64,000 bases of DNA from an uncultured Pseudomonadales bacterium. GTDB lineage: Bacteria > Pseudomonadota > Gammaproteobacteria > Pseudomonadales > Balneatricaceae. The notes below the pieces were generated by a model. It was not told where the DNA came from. It made no database searches and worked only from the letters and a program-made list of their open reading frames with translations. Position 1 is the first letter of the stretch; each line of letters starts with the position of its first letter. Of this stretch, positions 56,959 to 64,000 are shown one piece after another. A program made the translations under genes and the position numbers. Where the stretch lies: positions 248,001 to 312,000 of the forward strand of contig CALJVT010000004.1 in NCBI GenBank assembly GCA_937773555.1, given 5' to 3'.

Positions 56959-58425
56959 TTAAAGCTGTGCGCGTCGGGTCATGTTACGTCGCTCAAATTC
57001 ACGAATTTGTTGGCGGCAATGCTCAATAGTTTGTGGACGCATTACACTTCGTTGTTCATCAAGCACCTCACCACCAAGATTAGTGGCTAAGCACTGCGCA
57101 GTTTCGAGCATATAGTCAAATGCTTGCATACTGTCTTGAGCAGTTGGCAAACCCAAAAAGAAAACTACCCCTGGGCTGTGTAAATGTTCCATTTCTTTTA
57201 GATTAAAGGTCCCTGGCTCCATCATGTTGGCCATACTAAATTGGGTTTTGCCTAATCTCAGACCATCTTCGAACCGATGGAATATATCCATTTCACCATG
57301 AACTAGTCCACACGCTTCAACTAGCTTAAGTAACTGACTACCATAAAAACCTTGCGTGTCATTGGCAGTGACAAGAATACTAATTACTTGTTCTACAGCA
57401 GGAACATTGTTGGACCGCTCTTCCACTAAAGCTAGGTCAAGCGCAGACTGAGCAGCTACACGCTTGCGGCTGAGTAGTTTTTTACCAAAGGTCATGGAGG
57501 TGACTTTGGCTAATTTGGTAGAGAGGCTTTCGTCTTGACTAATTTTTGCCAAGTGCTCAGCCCCGCTGGCAGCTATATCCTCTATGCCTGTATCACTAAA
57601 CAAAATATCATCACTGCTTTCAAGCAGCTCATGAGGCACATGACTTTTAACAGTAGCTAACTCTGTAAGGTCTTGCTCTGCAAATAAGTCGCTTTGCACC
57701 ATTGAATTTGTTTCTACCCATTCATGCACTGGCCGTGTAGGGTCAAAATTTAACGAAGGCCCCCGTGCATCAGCAACAACGTCTGAGTCTATTTCCCCGG
57801 CATCAGCGGTCTCAGTCAACACAGCATTTGCTGCAATACTTTCGTTCACTGGCACCGATTCAAGGATGAAATTTTCTTCATTGGGGTGCGTATCAATGCC
57901 ACCAGACACCAAAGCATCTTGATCATCTGATTCATCGTGCAGAAAAAGTTCGGCATCATCTTGGTGAAGTTGTTGTTGGAATTGCTCTTGGAGTTCTTCA
58001 TGACGATCTTCAACTGCAAGCACGGCAGTATCAGCCTCAACTAAAGAGGCCGTTGCTTCAACTTTGATTTCTAGCGAGGGCTCAACTGAAGCTTCTTCAA
58101 CTTCAATCTCCAGAAAGGGTTCAACTGAGACTTCGTCAAGCGTTATATCGCCCAACTCAAGTGCCATAGGCTCCAGTTCAGCATAGGGCTCGATGTCAGA
58201 GTCACTGCCATCGCTAGATGCCAAAACAATAACTCCAGGTCCAACAGCCCTTGCTCCACCGTTTGGAAGCTCGCTAGTGAACTCTTCTTGATGCAGACCA
58301 CATAAACTTTCATCAATATCAATTTTTAGAGCTGCGTGGCTGGCAAACATTCTTCGCAAACCGTCTATTACTATCGCAGTAACAGTTAAACCACCAAACA
58401 CTAATAACCAAGCTGTTAACGTCAT
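56959..58425 (-). CDS. zipA: Cell division protein ZipA
   Basis: The 488-residue protein begins with a membrane anchor (LTAWLLVFGGLTVTAIVIDGL), then has a long linker (about 45-340) and the C-terminal FtsZ-binding domain (ISILVTANDTQGFYGSQLLKL, FSMANMMEPGTFNL, DYMLETAQCLATNLGG). ZipA tethers FtsZ to the membrane. The linker is rich in Glu, Asp and Val and poor in the Pro/Gln of E. coli ZipA. The anchor begins almost at the first residue. It is 24 bases from ligA and 190 bases from smc. Confidence 0.9.
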   Translation of the reverse strand: MTLTAWLLVFGGLTVTAIVIDGLRRMFASHAALKIDIDESLCGLHQEEFTSELPNGGARAVGPGVIVLASSDGSDSDIEPYAELEPMALELGDITLDEVSVEPFLEIEVEEASVEPSLEIKVEATASLVEADTAVLAVEDRHEELQEQFQQQLHQDDAELFLHDESDDQDALVSGGIDTHPNEENFILESVPVNESIAANAVLTETADAGEIDSDVVADARGPSLNFDPTRPVHEWVETNSMVQSDLFAEQDLTELATVKSHVPHELLESSDDILFSDTGIEDIAASGAEHLAKISQDESLSTKLAKVTSMTFGKKLLSRKRVAAQSALDLALVEERSNNVPAVEQVISILVTANDTQGFYGSQLLKLVEACGLVHGEMDIFHRFEDGLRLGKTQFSMANMMEPGTFNLKEMEHLHSPGVVFFLGLPTAQDSMQAFDYMLETAQCLATNLGGEVLDEQRSVMRPQTIEHCRQQIREFERRNMTRRAQL

Positions 58426-58615
58426 AAGATTATTGATCTTTAAAAATTTTTATTATGGGCCAAAAAAAGCCTAAATGGTAGATTTAGACTATACCTCCAA
58501 AATTATAGATATAACACCTTTAGGCGTTGTTTTTATAGACTTATTTAAGGATATACACATTAAAGCCAATAAAACCTAACAATAGTGCCTAATTTAATGC
58601 TTAAAAAGGCAGCAG

Positions 58616-61600
58616 TTACTCTGTCATATTAATTGCTTGGGCTACATCCACACTTACCACTCGAGAAACACCCGCTTCTTGCATAGTAACTCCGAGTAAC
58701 TGAGTCGCCATTTCCATGGCAATTTTATTATGACTAATATAAATAAATTGCACCTGAGATGACATTTCTTTAACTAAGCGCGCATATCGCTCCACATTAG
58801 CATCATCAAGAGGGGCATCTACTTCGTCTAACATACAAAAAGGTGACGGGTTGAGCTGAAAAATAGAAAACACTAAAGCAATCGCAGTCAAAGCCTTTTC
58901 TCCACCTGATAAGAGGTGAATACTACTATTTCTTTTACCCGGGGGTTGCGCCATGATGGTGACACCTGTTGCAAGCATATCGTCATCAGTAAGTTCAAGG
59001 GAAGCGCGTCCACCGCCAAACACTTTGGGGAACAAGGTATTTAAACTTTCATTAACCGTGTCAAAAGTTTGTTTAAATCGCGCACGAGTTTCTTTGTCAA
59101 TCTTAAAAATGGCCTGCTCTAAACTATTTAAAGCTTCAATTAACTCGTCATACTGATGATCGAGAAATGTTTTACGTTCTAGTTGCAGTTTATATTCTTC
59201 AATGGCTACTAGATTAATTGCGCCTAATTTTTTAATGCGGTTCTGACACTGCTCTAGTAGAGTGCTTAATTTTTTTTGATCTATCAACTCAGGCAAGATT
59301 TCAGCAAGCTTTTCGACTCGGACATTTTGCTCAATCATCGCGTGCTTAATATGATCTGCATTCACCTCTAATTCGCGTTCTATTAAGCGTTGATCCTGCA
59401 AAAGCACATCCTTTTGCTGGATATCATGCTCTTGTTTTAATTGCTGCTGTTCTAGCTGGCGTATCAACTGCTCTAGATTGTTAATACCATGACGCTGCTG
59501 CTCCATCGCAGTCTCTGTATCCAACCGACGTATAAGCAACGCTTCTAACTGGTCCGTCAGGCTATCCGATAGGTTATCTTCAGCATGGTGCAGATCACCT
59601 CTAGATTGAATTTCAGCTTGCTTATCACGCCACTCAACCCGCTGCTCTTGCATGCGCTCAATTGACCGCCCCAAACTAGTCTTTTGCGCCAAAACAACGT
59701 CCATACGCGCCTGAAGCTGAATGACCTGTTGTTGTTTTTGACTAAACCCTAGCCTTGCTTGACTTAACTGAGCTTCTGTACTTTGCTTATCTGCTTCCAA
59801 CTCTGGCAAATTCAGCTGCGCTGTCTCTAACACCAATTGATGCTCACTCAATTCCTCTTGCAAAACTGCAATTGCGTCATCTAAGTGTCGCAATCTAACG
59901 GCTTGTTCTTGAATACGTTGAAGCAAGTTTTGCTGTTGCACTAGGCCTTGTTGACTTTTTAGCTGCACCAATGCCAGCGCTTGCTGCTGTTGCTGATACT
60001 GATTTTGACCCAGCTGCCATTTTTGACGGAGTTGATTTAACCTATGTTCCGCTGCCAACGCGCCCTCTCGAACCGATGTTAGTTTTGTTTGGGTAGCGTG
60101 CTGCAGTTCGAGCAACGTTTCCTGCTGCAATGCCAAAGTTTGAAGCTGGTGCTTACGCCTTAATACCCCAGTAGCACTACCTTTTCTTGGCGGAGTGCGT
60201 ATCCAGCCATGGCCCAACCATAAGCCGTCTGGCAGAACAATACTGGCATAGATTGGCAAACTGGCGAGTAAGTCGTTAGCTTCATGCCAGTTGTCTGCTA
60301 CATAAACTTGCGCCAACAAACCTTCTAATCCAGCAGGCGCGTCAAGCTTTTCAAGTAAAGTTGAAAAAGGCATAATGCCACCCTTAGGCTTTTGATCCAA
60401 AAAGGGTACCAGCAATGCTAGCCCCCTAACATCAGACAGCTTTCCTACAGATTTATCTGGCAGTTGGGCCAGCAAATAACCTCCAAGCCAGTCTTGTAAT
60501 ACATGCTCTGCAGCAGCTTCCCAACCACTCTCAACATGCATAGTATCGATCAGTTTCTGACTGACATCAGCGTGCCACTGGGTGGGCAACTGCGCCGCAT
60601 CCTGCTCAGTCTCTGTTAGCAAAACGCGCAAAGACGCTAGTTGGCCTGATAAGGTCCCAAGCTCCTGTACCTGTCCGTCTAGCTGTTCCTGGTGTTCACG
60701 CTCATACTGTCTTAATGTTAAAAGCTGATGCTCCAACGTTGAAAGCTGCTCTGTCAAATCTTGTTGCTGCTGCTGGTGCTGGTCAATCTGCTCTTCTAAT
60801 AGCCTGACATCATCCGTGTTCGGCAGGCTTAAGCCATCCAACTCGGTGACGCTTTTTTGGCGATCTTGTTGCGTTTGGACCGCTTGCTGTTGTTGGTGCT
60901 GCAAGCCCATTTTAGCGACTTCAATGGCACTCTTTAAATGCGCTTGCTGATCATTTTTTTGCTGCCATAAAAGCTGCCAGCTTTGGCGATGCTCTTCTTG
61001 TTCTTGCAACCATGTCTGGGCTTCAAGCAGTTGTTCTGAGGCTAATTCCGTGTCTAATGCAAGCTCATCTTGTTCCTGACTTAAATGACTCAGTTCTTTG
61101 CCATCGATAGCACATGCTTCTTCGATACGGCGAAGCTGTTGCTCTGCTTCAGTGGTATCGGCCTGCCATCTTTGCTGCTGTTGCTTTTGATGCTCTATGG
61201 TTTGTTCTAAGCGGGCAATACCAGCACCCAAACTGTAAAACTCGCCTTGTTCCTGGGTGAAGGCATCATTGAGCACCGATAAATCATTTTTTTGTACATC
61301 TATTTGTGCAAAACGGGCATCTTGTTCGCTGCGTTGTAAAACAATTTCGTCTTCAATACGACCCATGTGAACGCGCTGATCTGCAAGCTTTTGTCGTAAA
61401 TCACGCCATTGCAGCGCTGCAAGCTGAGACTTATGTTGACGTTCATTTTGTTTTAACTGGGTGTATTGCTCTGCTGCAGTCGCTTGCTGTTTTAGAGTCT
61501 CTAATTGCCGACCAAGTTCTTCTCTAATGTCTTGCAAGCGCGCTAGGTTTTCACGGCTTCGGCTGATTCTATTAGAAGTTTCACGTCGACGCTCTTTATA

Positions 61601-62116
61601 GCGAGAAATACCAGCGGCTTCCTCAATGTAAACACGTAGCTCTTCCGGCCTAGATTCAATTAAGCGAGAAATCATGCCCTGCTCAATAATAGAATAGCTT
61701 CGAGGTCCAAGGCCAGTGCCTAAAAATAAATCTGTAACATCACGTCTACGGCACTTCTGGCCATTTAAAAAATAGGTAGACAGGCCTTCACGAGTTACCT
61801 TCCGACGGATTGACACCTCATTGTAGCCAGCAAATTCACCAGCTAAGGTGCGATCTTGATTGTCGAACATGAGCTCAACAGTAGCTTGGCCAACAGGTTG
61901 GCGACTAGAGGATCCATTAAAAATTACATCAGTAGCACTTTCGCCACGCAAGTTTTTGGCTGAACTTTCTCCCATCACCCAACGCACTGCATCGATAACG
62001 TTAGATTTACCGCAACCATTGGGGCCAACCACAGCACACAGGTTGCTAGGTAAGCTGACCTTGGTGGGATCAACAAATGATTTAAAACCAGCTAATTTGA
62101 TGCTCTTTAGGCGCAT
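58616..62116 (-). CDS. smc: Chromosome segregation ATPase SMC
   Basis: The 1166-residue protein has the ABC ATPase split between ends: Walker A VGPNGCGKSNVID at about 31-43, the signature LLSGGEKALTAIAL and Walker B FCMLDEVDAPLDD near the C terminus. In between lie two long coiled coils and a hinge near residue 520-650. With ScpA and ScpB it condenses the chromosome. The hinge-flanking coils are Gln-rich. It is the first gene of the smc-zipA-ligA set. Confidence 0.96.
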   Translation of the reverse strand: MRLKSIKLAGFKSFVDPTKVSLPSNLCAVVGPNGCGKSNVIDAVRWVMGESSAKNLRGESATDVIFNGSSSRQPVGQATVELMFDNQDRTLAGEFAGYNEVSIRRKVTREGLSTYFLNGQKCRRRDVTDLFLGTGLGPRSYSIIEQGMISRLIESRPEELRVYIEEAAGISRYKERRRETSNRISRSRENLARLQDIREELGRQLETLKQQATAAEQYTQLKQNERQHKSQLAALQWRDLRQKLADQRVHMGRIEDEIVLQRSEQDARFAQIDVQKNDLSVLNDAFTQEQGEFYSLGAGIARLEQTIEHQKQQQQRWQADTTEAEQQLRRIEEACAIDGKELSHLSQEQDELALDTELASEQLLEAQTWLQEQEEHRQSWQLLWQQKNDQQAHLKSAIEVAKMGLQHQQQQAVQTQQDRQKSVTELDGLSLPNTDDVRLLEEQIDQHQQQQQDLTEQLSTLEHQLLTLRQYEREHQEQLDGQVQELGTLSGQLASLRVLLTETEQDAAQLPTQWHADVSQKLIDTMHVESGWEAAAEHVLQDWLGGYLLAQLPDKSVGKLSDVRGLALLVPFLDQKPKGGIMPFSTLLEKLDAPAGLEGLLAQVYVADNWHEANDLLASLPIYASIVLPDGLWLGHGWIRTPPRKGSATGVLRRKHQLQTLALQQETLLELQHATQTKLTSVREGALAAEHRLNQLRQKWQLGQNQYQQQQQALALVQLKSQQGLVQQQNLLQRIQEQAVRLRHLDDAIAVLQEELSEHQLVLETAQLNLPELEADKQSTEAQLSQARLGFSQKQQQVIQLQARMDVVLAQKTSLGRSIERMQEQRVEWRDKQAEIQSRGDLHHAEDNLSDSLTDQLEALLIRRLDTETAMEQQRHGINNLEQLIRQLEQQQLKQEHDIQQKDVLLQDQRLIERELEVNADHIKHAMIEQNVRVEKLAEILPELIDQKKLSTLLEQCQNRIKKLGAINLVAIEEYKLQLERKTFLDHQYDELIEALNSLEQAIFKIDKETRARFKQTFDTVNESLNTLFPKVFGGGRASLELTDDDMLATGVTIMAQPPGKRNSSIHLLSGGEKALTAIALVFSIFQLNPSPFCMLDEVDAPLDDANVERYARLVKEMSSQVQFIYISHNKIAMEMATQLLGVTMQEAGVSRVVSVDVAQAINMTE

Positions 62117-62151
62117 CTATAAACTCTAATATTGTTATTCTTCGAAGTAGG

Positions 62152-63375
62152 TTACTTCAGGATTTGGTCAATGGTCAAATATACTTTTTCAGTGCCTTCA
62201 GTAGCAATAGTGACGGTTAGGGTTTGACTGATAAAGTCACCAGATTTTTGTCCAGCTAAGCCCGCCATAGCAACATGGGCACTAAGGTTTAAGGTTTTAT
62301 AATTAGCTAAACGGGTTCCCTGCTGAAGAGCCATCGCATCAGTGAGAAGCACATCTAATGGCAGGTTGCTAGGGTTGAGTTTGATTGCAAACAGAGGCAT
62401 ACCTTGGTTAGCCTGCCTAGCATAAACAAATAGTACTGCTTGCGATGACTCAGGTATTGATAACCCATTAGCCAAAGAAACCTCTATGGGTAAAGACACA
62501 CCTAACCCCATGCTTGGGTCTTCATTGAGCATTTGTTGTGCACTGTTAATTCCGGCTTGCAGTGATGCTTTACCCTGACCCTCACCCGCTCTGGGCAAAG
62601 CACGTTGCCAAAACTGTATAGCCGCATCATAATTTTCGCTTTCAAAAGCTTGAATGCCTAACAAACTTAAGGCTGACACATCTTTAGGGTCTTGCGCCAT
62701 CGCTGCAGCAATGGCCTCATTGACACGCTGACTAAACTCACCTTCATTGAAGAACAAAGCTTGCGCATACTGACCTAGTAATGCCGCTTGTTGACGGCTT
62801 CCAGCCTGAACATAATTTAATGCCTGCTCAAATGCAGCAATACCCATAGCAGTTTGCTCTGCTTGCATATAACTATTGGCCAATAAATACCATCCTTCTG
62901 GATTATTCGGCCTATTTTTCAATTCATCTTCAAGGCTGCTAACCAGCGTTGGTAAAGAGGTTGAAGAGGCAGCAATCGAACGGGTATTTTGTAAGTTAAC
63001 ACTTTGTTCCAAGCCGCCATATGACCCTAGTTGAATATAGGTTAGCAACCCAGCGACTGGAATAACTAACGCGATAAACAACAATAATAGACCCCCAGCA
63101 TGATTGGGCGAGCTAACAGGGGCTGGGGAATCTGATGTTTCTAGCAATAATGTCCGTTGCATTTCGGCTAAGCGCTGATCATAGTCACTACGGTTGATCT
63201 GCGCTGAAGCAAGTTCTTCATCCAGCTCTATTTGTTTCACTCGATAAAGCGCTACAATCGCCTCATGCCTGTTATTGGCTGAGGAAGATACTGGCAGGGG
63301 TCGCCACCAAGCCCACAGCACAAAACCACTGGTTAAACACAGTAAAAGAGCAATAGCTGCCCATAGTTCAGTCAT
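62152..63375 (-). CDS. ccmI: Cytochrome c maturation protein CcmI
   Basis: The 407-residue protein has two N-terminal membrane segments (LWAAIALLLCLTSGFVLWAWW and the one near 95-115) and a periplasmic TPR domain (about 150-280; NPEGWYLLANSYMQAEQTAMG, VSALSLLGIQAFESENYDAAI). CcmI chaperones apocytochrome c for heme attachment. It starts 3 bases after the ccmH stop. The last ~100 residues form a variable domain. Confidence 0.9.
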   Translation of the reverse strand: MTELWAAIALLLCLTSGFVLWAWWRPLPVSSSANNRHEAIVALYRVKQIELDEELASAQINRSDYDQRLAEMQRTLLLETSDSPAPVSSPNHAGGLLLLFIALVIPVAGLLTYIQLGSYGGLEQSVNLQNTRSIAASSTSLPTLVSSLEDELKNRPNNPEGWYLLANSYMQAEQTAMGIAAFEQALNYVQAGSRQQAALLGQYAQALFFNEGEFSQRVNEAIAAAMAQDPKDVSALSLLGIQAFESENYDAAIQFWQRALPRAGEGQGKASLQAGINSAQQMLNEDPSMGLGVSLPIEVSLANGLSIPESSQAVLFVYARQANQGMPLFAIKLNPSNLPLDVLLTDAMALQQGTRLANYKTLNLSAHVAMAGLAGQKSGDFISQTLTVTIATEGTEKVYLTIDQILK

Positions 63376-63378
63376 TAT

Positions 63379-63858
63379 TTAATCCCTGCCCGGAGTCCGG
63401 TTTTCTGCTAAAAGCTGATCCAACTTTTGTTGTTCAGATGGTGATAACATCGCACCCTGAACATGGGTTTTACGACCAAAAAACCACAAGGCCCACAAGC
63501 CAATAAGCACCATGCCAATTGGCGCCAGCCAAAGCACTAGTGTAGCTTTGTTCAGTGGTGGGTCATACAAGATAAAATTACCATAGCGCTGTACCATAAA
63601 TTCAGTAATCTGTTGATTAGTTTGGCCTGTATTTATTAACGTTTGTACTTGCTCACGAAGGTCTTTAGCGATAATCGAATCTGAATCAGCCAAATTTTGG
63701 TTTTGACATTTAGGACAACGCAAGACTGTGGTTAAGTCCACAAACCGCTGGGCCATTTCTGGCTCTGCAAATTCGTATGATTTAATGTCTGCTTGAACCA
63801 GTGGAACAGCCAAACTTGCCAAACATAAAAACAGACTAGCTAAAGCAACCTTTACCAT
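63379..63858 (-). CDS. ccmH: Cytochrome c maturation protein CcmH
   Basis: The 159-residue protein has a signal peptide, the redox motif LRCPKCQNQN of CcmH/CycL, and a C-terminal membrane anchor (ATLVLWLAPIGMVLIGLWALW). It reduces the CXXCH of apocytochromes for heme ligation. Its ATG overlaps the stop of ccmG by one base, showing tight coupling. Confidence 0.94.
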   Translation of the reverse strand: MVKVALASLFLCLASLAVPLVQADIKSYEFAEPEMAQRFVDLTTVLRCPKCQNQNLADSDSIIAKDLREQVQTLINTGQTNQQITEFMVQRYGNFILYDPPLNKATLVLWLAPIGMVLIGLWALWFFGRKTHVQGAMLSPSEQQKLDQLLAENRTPGRD

Positions 63859-64000
63859 TAGTTTGTTTCCTGCAGCAAAGTTAAATATTGACTGCGAAGC
63901 AGAGGCCAGGTCCTTTCATTGAGCTCACCTGTAAGCTTGTCAATAACAACACCTTGCGCATCAATTAAGTAAGTTTCTGGAGCGCCCACTACACCCAGAT
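63858..64000 (-). CDS. ccmG: CcmG/DsbE thioredoxin-like protein, C-terminal fragment (cut by window edge)
   Basis: The minus-strand frame entering at the right edge gives 46 complete codons before TAA. It reads [15 protein letters not shown] and ends [19 protein letters not shown] is the cis-proline and strand region typical of CcmG/DsbE. The active-site CXXC part lies beyond the window. It is coupled by a one-base overlap to ccmH. Confidence 0.85.
   Translation of the reverse strand, partial: LGVVGAPETYLIDAQGVVIDKLTGELNERTWPLLRSQYLTLLQETN

Overview
The window is chromosomal DNA from a Gram-negative gammaproteobacterium, probably a marine member of the Oceanospirillales, Cellvibrionales or Pseudomonadales side of the class. 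The evidence is gene order (aspS-ruvCAB-tolQRAB-pal-cpoB-nadA-bepA-tusA-perM-bcp, and smc-zipA-ligA), SMC-ScpAB instead of MukBEF, an H-NS-family protein and moderate GC content. Genus and species cannot be named from the sequence alone. I found no rRNA, tRNA, CRISPR array, prophage or insertion sequence. Both edges cut a gene: ushA at the left, ccmG at the right.

Layout. 1-13.6 kb is mostly accessory and metabolic: the ushA end, a ChaC-type cyclotransferase, a MarR regulator overlapping a decayed DUF2164 gene, a zeta-type glutathione transferase, an MFS carrier, an ABC exporter with a kinase-fold gene, a DUF808 membrane protein, a hydrolase, an aromatic aminotransferase, a GlxA-type regulator divergent from an FAD-dependent amine oxidase, and a DMT exporter. 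13.7-18.7 kb holds ogt, a GntR/FCD regulator, an NCS2 nucleobase permease, an alphaproteobacterial-looking dapA and a long-form purC. 18.7-26.2 kb is catabolic: LysR regulator, kynA, kynU, a headless cysC remnant coupled to cysQ, an enolase-superfamily dehydratase, a GMC oxidoreductase and carbonic anhydrase. 26.9-35.3 kb carries ygfA, a copper chaperone, a 476-bp AT-rich gap with paired DnaA boxes, a 2-hydroxyacid dehydrogenase, bamC, bcp, perM, tusA, bepA and nadA.

35.3-45.5 kb is the envelope and recombination block on the minus strand: fmdB-aspS, ruvCAB, tolQRAB-pal-cpoB-nadA. TolA contains 38 in-phase 15-bp repeats and Pal has a roughly 100-residue Ala/Glu/Gln-rich linker. yebC and ybgC, usual members of this block, are absent here. 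45.7-49.3 kb reads forward: proS, an ArsC-like gene, a DUF2069 gene and a CDF metal exporter. 49.4-52.5 kb is rnm-scpA-scpB-rluB (minus). An H-NS-like gene is followed by pgi, ligA, zipA and smc (all minus), and the window ends in ccmI-ccmH-ccmG (cytochrome c maturation).

Working together: TolQRAB-Pal-CpoB, BamC and BepA serve outer-membrane maintenance; RuvABC, LigA, SMC-ScpAB and ZipA serve chromosome processing and division; KynA and KynU degrade tryptophan. I did not find a clear new defence or biosynthetic system. The most notable observations are gene decay (DUF2164, cysC), the apparent replacement of dapA away from bamC, a near-perfect twin-GTTAAC inverted repeat in front of the NCS2 permease, the DnaA-box gap, and the repeat expansion in tolA.
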